From NCBI GenBank assembly GCA_026785865.1, contig JAJAZG010000072.1:1-8854 (forward strand): a stretch of DNA of 8,854 nt. Direction: 5' to 3'. Position 1 is the first letter of the stretch; each line of letters starts with the position of its first letter. Below the pieces are notes generated by a model that was not told the DNA's origin, ran no database searches, and was given only the letters and a program-made list of their open reading frames with translations. Of this stretch, positions 1 through 5,760 are shown in pieces. Made by a program: the position numbers and the translations under genes. The stretch comes from Pseudanabaena sp. CAN_BIN31 (GTDB lineage Bacteria; Cyanobacteriota; Cyanobacteriia; Pseudanabaenales; Pseudanabaenaceae).

Positions 1-1
1 A

Positions 2-94
2 ACCTATACCAATCACGAAGGATATCGTTCCCTTGATTCAGTGCAATCTTTATTTAACCCTACAGCTTCTTTTCAAGATCCAGAGCTGGTTTAA
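2..94 (+). pseudogene. Upstream fragment of the AAA/SMC-like ATPase gene, ended by an in-frame TAA
   Basis: The frame is open from the window edge and stops at TAA 92-94. It reads ...GYRSLDSVQSLFNP then TASFQDPELV and stop. This is in the same frame as the ATPase piece that resumes at 113, and only six codons separate the stop from that ATG. The fragment looks like the segment these ATPases carry before their LSDGYRS signature, so I infer one ancestral gene with a nonsense change. The Walker A part would lie upstream and is not visible. A sequencing error is possible, but a single indel cannot explain it because both sides are in the same frame. Confidence 0.55.
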
Positions 95-112
95 CGTCGT
101 CGAACCCATGAA

Positions 113-883
113 ATGCGAAAACAGATTGAACAGCAGCTACTCAAAGTACTCATGCTTGACGATCATGCCGAATATCAATTTCATTACAGCGATCGCGGCA
201 TCGAAGTCGATGGACTTTGGGGAAGACAACCTCTTGCCTCACTCAGTGATGGTTATCGCAGCACTAGCCAATGGCTTCTAGATTTTATTGGTTGGGCAGT
301 TCACGCCAATCGACTAACAGAAAGCGGCAACATTGGCGGTATTCTGCTCATCGATGAAGTCGAGCAACATTTACATCCTAATTGGCAACGTTATTTAGTC
401 CAACGTTTGCATGAAATATTTCCCAATACGCAAATCATAGCTTCCACACATACACCACTGGCAGCTTCAGGAGTTGCGGATATCGACAGTGGCATACTTA
501 TCAAACTCGATCGCAGTCCTGAGAATGGAGTTCAAGCAAAACTAATAGACAAAAAAGAACTATATGGCAAACGCGCCGATCAAGTTCTGACTTCAGAAGC
601 CTTTGGCTTATTTACAAGTCGCAATCAAGGCAGTTTGACAGATATTGATCGCTACTCCGAACTTCTCGGTCTTACTGAACGGACTGAGGAAGAAGAAAAT
701 GAATTACAGGAATTACGCGGCAAAGTACGAGAGGGGCTACAAGATGGCGAGAATCCTACGGAAAGGTTAATCAGGAGTGAAGTGGAAGCAGCGATTGAAA
801 AGGCAGCAAGTGATATTACGCCCGAATTACTAGAACTCGAAATAACCAAACACCTCCAACAGCTTGCTAATCAGGAGGTTTAG
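113..883 (+). CDS. C-terminal part of a PtuA-like AAA/SMC-type ATPase (probably truncated)
   Basis: This 256-residue frame holds the C-terminal half of an ABC/SMC-like ATPase. It has a signature-like LSDGYRSTSQW (about 44-54), Walker B ILLIDE followed by VEQHLHP (about 77-88), and an H-loop STHTPL (111-116). After these comes the downstream KKELYGKRADQVL segment (about 148-159) and an acidic, probably helical C-terminus. There is no Walker A, so this piece alone should not bind ATP normally. Its ATG at 113 has no visible Shine-Dalgarno sequence, and the same frame continues upstream across a TAA at 92-94, so the start is probably not native. The HNH nuclease gene begins two bases after the stop. 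In Septu and some retron modules such an ATPase senses phage and controls an HNH partner. That role is inferred from domains and pairing; generic AAA_21/OLD-like ATPases are the alternative. Confidence 0.75.
   Translation: MRKQIEQQLLKVLMLDDHAEYQFHYSDRGIEVDGLWGRQPLASLSDGYRSTSQWLLDFIGWAVHANRLTESGNIGGILLIDEVEQHLHPNWQRYLVQRLHEIFPNTQIIASTHTPLAASGVADIDSGILIKLDRSPENGVQAKLIDKKELYGKRADQVLTSEAFGLFTSRNQGSLTDIDRYSELLGLTERTEEEENELQELRGKVREGLQDGENPTERLIRSEVEAAIEKAASDITPELLELEITKHLQQLANQEV
873..878 (+). promoter_or_regulatory. Shine-Dalgarno AGGAGG for the HNH gene, inside the ATPase 3' end
   Basis: A full AGGAGG lies within the last codons of the ATPase frame, seven bases before the GTG at 886. It is the strongest ribosome site in the window. 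It fixes the GTG as start and points to translational coupling of the two genes. Confidence 0.8.
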
Positions 884-885
884 CT

Positions 886-1785
886 GTGAGGAAAATATTC
901 ATTCAGGAGCCAGACAGCGACATCTGGGAAAAATGGATTCGAGATTGTCAAGAAGAAACCCAAAAAGTAATAGGGGCATTTGATAGAGGTGAAAAGCCAA
1001 TAATCAGCGATCTTTACAAAAGAAAAGCCATTAAGAATACTTATTTTGCTAGCAAAGATGCACCATTTTATGGTCGCTGTGCCTATTGTGAAACTCCTAT
1101 CGCAGATACTCAAAGCATTGACATCGAACACTTTCGACCAAAAGCAGGTATCAAAGATGAGAATGGTAATGTAATGAATCTCAAAGATTTAAGTGGAGTT
1201 GAAACCGATATTCCCCATCATGGTTACTATTGGCTAGCCTACGACTGGCGCAATCTACTTCCATCTTGTGAAAAATGTAATCGTCCTAAAAGCACCATTT
1301 TCCCAGTGATTGGAAATCACGCTCAATCAGTTGGAGAAGAAGTGAATGAAATTCCTTTGCTAATCAATCCAATCAGCGAACTAGACGAGGATAATCCAGA
1401 AAATCATTTGGCTGTCGATTCTGAAACTGGAGTAATGTATTCTCTGAATGGGAGCGTCAGAGGCGAGATGTGTCTCAAAATTTTCAAACTTAACGAGCGT
1501 GGTCAATTAGTTCAAGAGAGAAGAACACAACAAAGAAGCACGCAACTCATGATCATAGAATTACAGAACGCTTTTAAAGAACTTGCTAATCCAACAAATT
1601 CGGAAAAGCAAACTTACAAAACACTCATTGACTGCTGTCAAGAGTTGATTGGTATTTTTGAAGGTAAGCACTCTTACACAATGGCTTCTCTATGTGTGTT
1701 ACGAAAAAATGGGTTTTCAAGTGAATGGCTAGAAAAGAAATCCAAAATGTTTCATGATCTTCTTTCTAAAATTGGTAGCCAGTAG
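886..1785 (+). CDS. HNH endonuclease, PtuB/TIGR02646-like defence effector
   Basis: A 299-residue protein starting at GTG. The HNH/zinc core lies at residues 65-135: a first knuckle CAYC (C65, C68), the metal-binding IEHFRPK (E81, H82), WLAYDWRNLLPSC (N123, C128) and the second knuckle CEKCN (C128, C131). The H-F-R-P-K and W-x-N-L-L-x-x-C-x-x-C-N pattern is typical of the nuclease partner of ATPase-HNH defence pairs (Septu PtuB, retron-linked HNH). It probably cuts DNA or another nucleic acid once released by its ATPase partner. All core residues are present, so the enzyme looks intact, although the ATPase gene two bases upstream appears broken. About 160 residues follow the core, ending in a lysine-rich, probably helical region of unknown role. 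The HNH call is firm; the defence role is inferred. Confidence 0.85.
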   Translation: MRKIFIQEPDSDIWEKWIRDCQEETQKVIGAFDRGEKPIISDLYKRKAIKNTYFASKDAPFYGRCAYCETPIADTQSIDIEHFRPKAGIKDENGNVMNLKDLSGVETDIPHHGYYWLAYDWRNLLPSCEKCNRPKSTIFPVIGNHAQSVGEEVNEIPLLINPISELDEDNPENHLAVDSETGVMYSLNGSVRGEMCLKIFKLNERGQLVQERRTQQRSTQLMIIELQNAFKELANPTNSEKQTYKTLIDCCQELIGIFEGKHSYTMASLCVLRKNGFSSEWLEKKSKMFHDLLSKIGSQ

Positions 1786-1852
1786 CGATCGCCTCAAACT
1801 CAACCAAAAATCCTAACCCTCATCTCCCTGTGCTGCAACTAGTATAAATCGA

Positions 1853-2197
1853 TTAAGACTTATGCCAAGACTCTAGTTGATTAAGTTCTTGCGATCGCAC
1901 TTCAAGCTGAATCGATAGGCGATCGCAAACAATCTCGCATAAGTTAAATATAATCGGGTCAGCAATTTCGTAATATACGCTCACCCCTACAGGCTTACGC
2001 AAAACTATCCCTGCTTGCGTCAATATCTTCAAATGTTTAGACACATTGGCTTGTCCTAGCTCGGTAGTGGTCATGATTTCGGTCACATTCTTAGCGCCAG
2101 ATTTGAGACAACATAGCACTTGTAGTCGGCTAGTCTCAGACAATACTTTGAAATAGTCGGCAACTTGTTCTAAGGCTTTAGGGGAAACTGCAAGCAT
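1853..2197 (-). CDS. ArsR/SmtB-family winged-helix repressor, YgaV/BigR-like
   Basis: A 114-residue protein of typical ArsR length. The winged helix-turn-helix covers about residues 36-77: recognition helix around GQANVSKHLKIL, wing KPVGVSVYYEI. It lacks the SmtB/ArsR metal signature ELCVC and the histidine-rich alpha-5 zinc site. Instead it has cysteines in alpha-2 (C29, C30 in LQVLCCL) and in the C-terminal helix (C87, C91 in LCEIVC). This layout resembles the dithiol persulfide sensors BigR/SqrR/YgaV. It is divergent from a rhodanese/FrnE-like operon, and a 20-bp dyad sits in its own promoter, so autoregulation and control of that operon are likely. E. coli has the same partnership in ygaV-ygaP. 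Family assignment is firm; the sensed signal (sulfane sulfur or oxidised thiols rather than metal) is inferred. Confidence 0.87.
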   Translation of the reverse strand: MLAVSPKALEQVADYFKVLSETSRLQVLCCLKSGAKNVTEIMTTTELGQANVSKHLKILTQAGIVLRKPVGVSVYYEIADPIIFNLCEIVCDRLSIQLEVRSQELNQLESWHKS

Positions 2198-2230
2198 TGA
2201 AGTAAATAGAAATAATATTTTTATAGTTTA

Positions 2231-2250
2231 ATATTACTATATAGTGATAT
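2231..2250. promoter_or_regulatory. Probable ArsR operator, 20-bp dyad
   Basis: ATATTACTATATAGTGATAT is an inverted repeat with one mismatched pair out of ten and a perfect ACTATATAGT core. It lies in the 100-bp divergent spacer and covers the spacer and -10 of the arsR promoter. AT-rich dyads of this kind are usual ArsR-family sites. Confidence 0.6.
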
Positions 2251-2260
2251 GGTTAGTCAA
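2231..2260 (-). promoter_or_regulatory. Sigma-70-type promoter of the arsR-like gene
   Basis: On the minus strand, TTGACT (2255-2260) and TAATAT (2231-2236) are 18 bp apart, leaving about 30 bases of leader before the ATG at 2197. The operator dyad occupies part of the spacer and the -10, so the bound repressor would block polymerase. Confidence 0.55.
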
Positions 2261-2297
2261 AAGCTTTGTAATCTTAAATTTTTAGTTTTTGAATTTT

Positions 2298-2840
2298 ATG
2301 ACCTCACAATTAAATTTACCGCAATCACCAGAAATTGATGCTTTGGCTCTAAGTCAGCAGCTAAAATTCCAAGAAGTGATTTTGCTAGATGTGCGTGAAT
2401 CAGGCGAATATGCTACTGAACATATAGCTGGTTCTATCTGTATGCCTCTATCTGCTTTTGACCCAGATCGCGTTACCCAAATCAGTGATAAACCTCTAGT
2501 TGTTTGCTGTCAATCGGGAATGCGCTCTAATCAAGCATTCCAAAAACTTGTAGATAGTGGATTTACCAATGTTGCTCAACTCAAAGGTGGTTTAATTGGT
2601 TGGAAAGCTTCAGGATTGAAGACGCAGGGATATCAAAACGCACCGATTAGTTTGTTTCGACAAGTCCAAATTGTAGCTGGCTCCCTCGTGGCGATCGGCA
2701 CTGGATTAGGTGTATTTGTATCGCCTTGGTTCTTGCTATTGAGTGGGTTTGTGGGCTGTGGCTTGGTATTTGCGGGTATTACTAATACATGTGCGATGGG
2801 AATGCTTTTGGCGAAACTTCCATACAATCAAAGGAATTAA
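2298..2840 (+). CDS. Membrane-anchored rhodanese (YgaP-like: rhodanese + DUF2892 TM domain)
   Basis: A 180-residue sulfurtransferase. The rhodanese domain (about 15-108) has LLDVRESGEYATEHIAGS and the active loop C71-QSGMR after VVC, then NVAQLKGGLIGWKASG. A C-terminal hydrophobic domain (about 122-162) forms two membrane helices separated by SPW, and ends in TNTCAMGMLLAKLPYN (C165), the DUF2892 pattern. The overall plan matches E. coli YgaP (about 174 residues), an inner-membrane rhodanese that passes sulfane sulfur through its loop cysteine; the YgaP membrane-domain cysteine is also a reported modification site. I chose the ATG at 2298 over an in-frame TTG nine bases upstream; neither has a clear ribosome site. 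The FrnE-like gene follows after five bases, so the two form an operon, probably repressed by the divergent ArsR-type protein. Confidence 0.88.
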   Translation: MTSQLNLPQSPEIDALALSQQLKFQEVILLDVRESGEYATEHIAGSICMPLSAFDPDRVTQISDKPLVVCCQSGMRSNQAFQKLVDSGFTNVAQLKGGLIGWKASGLKTQGYQNAPISLFRQVQIVAGSLVAIGTGLGVFVSPWFLLLSGFVGCGLVFAGITNTCAMGMLLAKLPYNQRN

Positions 2841-2845
2841 ACATC

Positions 2846-3523
2846 ATGAAACCTATTCGTATTTTCTACTTCTCAGATATTTTATGTGTGTGGGCTTATA
2901 TCGCTCAAACACGTTTGGAAGAGCTAAAGACGGCTTTTCCTGACAATATTGAAATCGATTATCACTTTGTCCCCGTATTTGGGAACGCTCACGAAAAGCT
3001 CGAAAAAGGCTGGCGCGATCGCGGTGGAATGGCTGGTTATAGCACTCATGTTACAGAGATTGCGGCTAAGTATGAGCATATTACTGTGCATCCTGATATT
3101 TGGACGCAAGAGATTCCTACTTCTTCAGTCTCAGCACATCTATTTCTCCATGCTGTGCAATTACTAGAAGTAAAAGGATTAGTTCTGAAATCCGACAAGG
3201 TATTAGAAAAGACCGCTTGGGCTTTTCGCGAAGAATTTTTTACTAAACTCACGAATATTAGCGATCGCGAGGCGCAATTTGCGATCGCTAAACGCTTGAA
3301 GCTGCCAATCAATGACATTAAAAGCATGATTGATAGTGGAGAAGCGTATGCTCAGTTAGCGAAAGATGCAGAACTGGTAAAAGAGTATAATGTCACTGTC
3401 AGTCCGACCTTGATTTTTAATGAAGGACGACAAAGGCTAAATGGTAATGTGGGCTATCGAGTCATCGAAGCTAATATCCGCGAGTTACTCAATAACCCTG
3501 CGGGAGAGAAGTCTTGGTGCTAA
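2846..3523 (+). CDS. DsbA-family FrnE-like thioredoxin-fold protein with CxxA active site
   Basis: A 225-residue protein of the DsbA/FrnE/HCCA-isomerase superfamily. It opens with a beta strand and FYFSDILCVWAY. The usual CPWC of FrnE is CVWA here, leaving C14 as the only active-site thiol. The helical insertion (about 50-175) contains AWAFREEFF, and the cis-proline loop VSPTLIF (P187) is followed by the C-terminal strand and helix. There is no signal peptide, so it should be cytoplasmic. The last residue is a cysteine (EKSWC, C225), which could serve as a second thiol. The start at 2846 has AAAGGA about ten bases upstream and keeps the fold's first strand at the N-terminus; a longer in-frame start at 2789 would overlap the rhodanese. 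Operon position suggests it acts on persulfides, glutathione adducts or disulfides. The fold is clear; the substrate is unknown. Confidence 0.85.
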   Translation: MKPIRIFYFSDILCVWAYIAQTRLEELKTAFPDNIEIDYHFVPVFGNAHEKLEKGWRDRGGMAGYSTHVTEIAAKYEHITVHPDIWTQEIPTSSVSAHLFLHAVQLLEVKGLVLKSDKVLEKTAWAFREEFFTKLTNISDREAQFAIAKRLKLPINDIKSMIDSGEAYAQLAKDAELVKEYNVTVSPTLIFNEGRQRLNGNVGYRVIEANIRELLNNPAGEKSWC

Positions 3524-3574
3524 CTCTCATTGCCAAGATATGTCTCAATTACTTTGCGATCGCAGTTGATAATT

Positions 3575-3670
3575 TCAGATTATGCGATCGCTACTAACTA
3601 TCCAAAATCCACAGATATTGGGAAATTCGCGAATAATTTGTTCAATTTGGATGAAGTACGATTCAATCAT
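3575..3670 (-). pseudogene. Short fragment resembling the start of a DUF6516-type small protein
   Basis: A 31-codon minus-strand frame starting at ATG reads MIESYFIQIEQIIREFPNI and then diverges. The amphipathic opening is like that of small cyanobacterial proteins of the DUF6516 kind, often found in toxin-antitoxin-like pairs; full members are about 100 residues or more. The match ends where a HIP1-containing segment begins, and the frame stops soon after. I infer a remnant left by deletion. The family link is from memory of the sequence pattern and is uncertain. Confidence 0.35.
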
Positions 3671-3775
3671 CTCAATTCACGAAGTTGAATTTATATTGGT
3701 ATATCACAAACCATCCAAGAATAAGGCTTCGTTGACTAATATAAATAGTAAATAGTAAGTCAACAATTTCTTAAG

Positions 3776-3876
3776 TAAGTGGGCAAAAGAAACCTTAAAA
3801 CCCAAAAAGCTGTAGCGCACGCTGCGCGTGCGCTACAGCTTTTTGGGTTTTGGGTTTAATTATGCTTGCCTACTTA
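3776..3876. mobile_element. MITE-like palindromic element 1
   Basis: Imperfect terminal repeats TAAGTGGGCAA (3776-3786) and TTGCCTACTTA (3866-3876, 10 of 11 matching) enclose a long central hairpin (3797-3851). The ends can be read as a TA target duplication, as made by IS630/Tc1-type transposases, around AGTRGGCAA. No coding capacity for a transposase is present. The element at 7997-8110 has the same plan. The call is by structure only. Confidence 0.5.
3797..3851. repeat. Perfect inverted repeat, 26-bp arms, 3-base loop
   Basis: Arms 3797-3822 and 3826-3851 are fully complementary around TGC. The arms start AAAACCCAAAAAGCTG and end in GCGC-rich sequence. The RNA of either strand would form a very stable stem, with a T-rich arm at the 3' side on the plus strand, so it may also terminate transcription. 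Confidence 0.9.
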
Positions 3877-3976
3877 TCCAATCGATTCGCCAATTAAAAA
3901 TCCTTCAATCGCTAAGCTAATCGTTATAGTACCACCGCAGAAAAAAATTATTCCCTCCGTCCAAAGTAATCTTTAG

Positions 3977-4252
3977 AAATCAAAAATTACCAATAAGCCA
4001 GTAGTCAAAGTTGTAAATCCAGCCTCACAAAATATTTGTTCCTATTACCAAAGCTCAAGTTCATCAATTCAGTATGTTCACAATTACTTTTTTAAATGTA
4101 ACGATTGCGGTAAAAATACGGCGATTAGAAATGTTTGTTCATCCTGTGGCGATCGCCAAAAAATTAGAAAAAGCAGTTTACAGTTTTTTACTGAATGTAA
4201 AAAATCTGGCACTTTTCAGTTGTTTCACACCAACGCTCCAACAAATAATTAG
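3977..4252 (+). pseudogene. Start-less frame with zinc-ribbon-like cysteine pairs
   Basis: This frame is open for 91 codons, between the TAG at 3974-3976 and a TAG at 4250-4252, but it contains no ATG, GTG or TTG. It encodes FKCNDCGKNTAIRNVCSSCG followed by the basic stretch DRQKIRKSSLQFFTEC. Two CxxC pairs plus an earlier CSYY (a possible decayed CSYC knuckle) resemble a zinc ribbon. The amino-acid pattern looks like real coding sequence, unlike the overlapping frame starting at 4074. I cannot name the family. Missing start and the upstream stop suggest a decayed gene; a real gene with a rare start (ATT) is possible. Confidence 0.4.
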
Positions 4253-4333
4253 CGGGAATAGCAGCACTTGATGAAATATTAGGCGATCGTTGCTAGCTTA
4301 ATAAAATTAAATGGAATTATAATGACAATTAAA

Positions 4334-4365
4334 TGAGATATGGTATATCTCACTTTTTGTTTTTT
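4334..4365 (+). terminator. Terminator-like hairpin with T-run
   Basis: TGAGATAT (4334-4341) and ATATCTCA (4345-4352) form a perfect 8-bp stem with a GGT loop, followed by CTTTTTGTTTTTT. The stem is AT-rich and so rather weak. No intact gene ends just upstream; the nearest is the decayed zinc-ribbon frame. Confidence 0.4.
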
Positions 4366-4396
4366 ATGGCGATCGCTCCGTTTATTGAGCCATTTG

Positions 4397-4415
4397 TACA
4401 ATTACTTTAATTGTA
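4397..4415. repeat. 8-bp inverted repeat TACAATTA-CTT-TAATTGTA
   Basis: A perfect short dyad about 250 bases before the ComFB gene. Its right arm overlaps a TAAT-TGTA-ATTA motif (4408-4419) of the same form as two dyads nearer the gene. It may be a regulator site or just chance in AT-rich DNA. Confidence 0.3.
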
Positions 4416-4563
4416 ATTATTGATATGATCGGGTCATTCAAGAGTCTGTTAACAGAATTTTCGCGATAGGGTGGGCAGTCATTTTGATTGTGCGAAAGTA
4501 AAAGTTGTTTTAGTTCAAGCACTTTACTCATAAGTACTAACGATATTTAGACGACTTCTGTAT

Positions 4564-4592
4564 TTACCTAAGCTCGCAAACTCTTTTATAAA
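4564..4592 (+). promoter_or_regulatory. Candidate promoter of the tandem ComFB gene
   Basis: TTACCT (4564-4569) and TATAAA (4587-4592) are separated by 17 bp, predicting transcription from about 4599 and a leader of about 70 bases. The -35 is weak. The first 14-bp dyad (4594-4607) lies right over the predicted start point. Confidence 0.35.
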
Positions 4593-4593
4593 A

Positions 4594-4659
4594 TTAATGC
4601 GAATTAACACCAAACAAAGGTGAAATATCAATCGAATTGCTTGGGCTAATGCAAATTAG
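4594..4659. promoter_or_regulatory. Two 14-bp dyads, consensus YTAATGCRAATTAR
   Basis: TTAATGCGAATTAA (4594-4607) and CTAATGCAAATTAG (4646-4659) are each symmetrical in their outer five bases and alike in sequence. They are 52 bp apart centre to centre, close to five DNA turns. They flank the leader of the ComFB gene, and the second overlaps its ribosome site region. This suggests paired binding sites of a dimeric regulator. Confidence 0.4.
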
Positions 4660-4668
4660 GTAAAAGTT

Positions 4669-5760
4669 ATGGTTGGATTTGTTAATGTTTTAGAAGAAAT
4701 TGTTTTTAAAGAAATATATACCCAGATTGAAGAACTTCGTCCAGAAATACAACCAAAAGTAAAGGTAGAAGAAGTCTTAGCCTACGCAATTAATCGTTTG
4801 CCACCACTCTTTGCTACGTCTATGGTTGGATGGCAGTATCAGTATAATTATGCTTTAAATCAACTAGAATCTCAAATTTTACAATTAGTTAAATATGGCA
4901 TTAAAACGGTTCTGGTTGGCGATCCATTACACGACCTAACACCTCTTCCTAATCATTTATTTATCAATAGTGCAGGAATACTTTATCAACTAAGCAAACT
5001 TTTTGATCGAAGATATTTGCGCTGGCGAGATGTACCAATTCTAGTTAAAGAACTTTCTAGTAAATCACCATCCCTCCTCCGAATAAATAGTCCTCAAGTT
5101 CAGGATGATACTGTCATTCAGTTTTTGGAAGAACCTGAAGTGCCAGTGATTAGTCGTTTGAGTAATACACAAAGAACTTTACTTGCTCATTCAAAGCGAC
5201 ATATGCAAAAGCAATTGGAACAGAAGAAACTGGCACAAGAGACATCTTACCTACAAGGAATTAAAGTTGATGAGACTTCGTGGGCTAATGATATAAAGTT
5301 GCTGGATTCAATTTCCATAGAGCAAAGGGCGCTTGAATCATATACTTTACGCGCTAAGTTAGGATTGGTTAATGTACTAGAGCATCTTGTGCTTTTGGCA
5401 CTTGAGCGGATTACAACACCAGAGCTATATGCAAAGATCAACCAAAGTGAGGTAGTTAGCTATGCGCTGAATCGTCTGCCTCACATGTATGCAACTAGCT
5501 CGCGGGGATTTAAGTATTTGAGACAGAGGGCAGTTACGGAGTATGCTCGTGACATAATTAGCGCAGTGCGTAATGGCGTGATGAAAGTTGCCAAATATTC
5601 CCGTACCGATGTCGTACCTATCTATACTTACCAGTTTGAACAAGAGTATGAGCAATCAATGCTGGATTTAAATAGCTTTTTTAACCGTGACGATATTTCA
5701 TTCCACAACATTATGGAGATCTCAAGAGATCTACTTTTAGCCAATTCGGCTTTGTGTTAA
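4669..5760 (+). CDS. Tandem ComFB-domain protein (possible c-di-GMP receptor)
   Basis: A 363-residue soluble protein with two copies of the late-competence ComFB domain. Copy 1 spans about residues 5-82, with LAYAINRLPPLFATSMVGWQ (38-57). Copy 2 spans about 233-308, with VSYALNRLPHMYATS then RGFKYL (263-284). Both start with VNVLE. The linker (about 90-230) is charged and probably helical around 165-225. No membrane segment or enzyme domain is visible. Single-domain ComFB proteins of cyanobacteria have been reported as c-di-GMP receptors affecting motility, competence or cell size, so a signalling role is likely. Two copies in one chain could mean two ligand sites or an internal dimer. Copy 2 has H for the second P of LPP and F for W, so the copies may differ in binding. 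ATG at 4669 has a weak TTAGG eight bases upstream. Confidence 0.8.
   Translation: MVGFVNVLEEIVFKEIYTQIEELRPEIQPKVKVEEVLAYAINRLPPLFATSMVGWQYQYNYALNQLESQILQLVKYGIKTVLVGDPLHDLTPLPNHLFINSAGILYQLSKLFDRRYLRWRDVPILVKELSSKSPSLLRINSPQVQDDTVIQFLEEPEVPVISRLSNTQRTLLAHSKRHMQKQLEQKKLAQETSYLQGIKVDETSWANDIKLLDSISIEQRALESYTLRAKLGLVNVLEHLVLLALERITTPELYAKINQSEVVSYALNRLPHMYATSSRGFKYLRQRAVTEYARDIISAVRNGVMKVAKYSRTDVVPIYTYQFEQEYEQSMLDLNSFFNRDDISFHNIMEISRDLLLANSALC

Larger units (their letters stand above)
3524..4668. other. 1.1-kb spacer without an intact gene
   Basis: The stretch between the FrnE-like gene and the tandem ComFB gene contains degraded coding traces (3575-3670 minus, 3977-4252 plus), a MITE-like palindromic element (3776-3876), a terminator-like hairpin (4334-4365) and several TAAT-N4-ATTA dyads. 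I see no tRNA or CRISPR repeat. It looks like a decay and insertion zone. Confidence 0.7.

Noticed and set aside
33..281. 82-codon plus-strand frame at the window start
   Set aside because: It overlaps the ATPase frame out of phase and shows no protein-like pattern, while the ATPase frame is clearly coding.
1853..2197. Zinc or arsenic sensing by the ArsR-type protein
   Set aside because: Neither the ELCVC alpha-3 motif nor the alpha-5 Asp/His/Glu site is present.
2789..2845. Earlier in-frame start for the FrnE-like gene
   Set aside because: It would overlap the rhodanese frame and add an unrelated tail before the first beta strand; ATG 2846 has a ribosome site.
3555..3592. Two GCGATCGC sites forming an inverted repeat after the FrnE-like gene, as a terminator
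   Set aside because: GCGATCGC is itself palindromic and very common here; pairing of two HIP1 sites has no T-run and is expected by chance.
4074..4271. 65-codon plus-strand frame with an ATG
   Set aside because: It overlaps the frame with CxxC pairs, which has the more protein-like composition; this one looks like its shadow.
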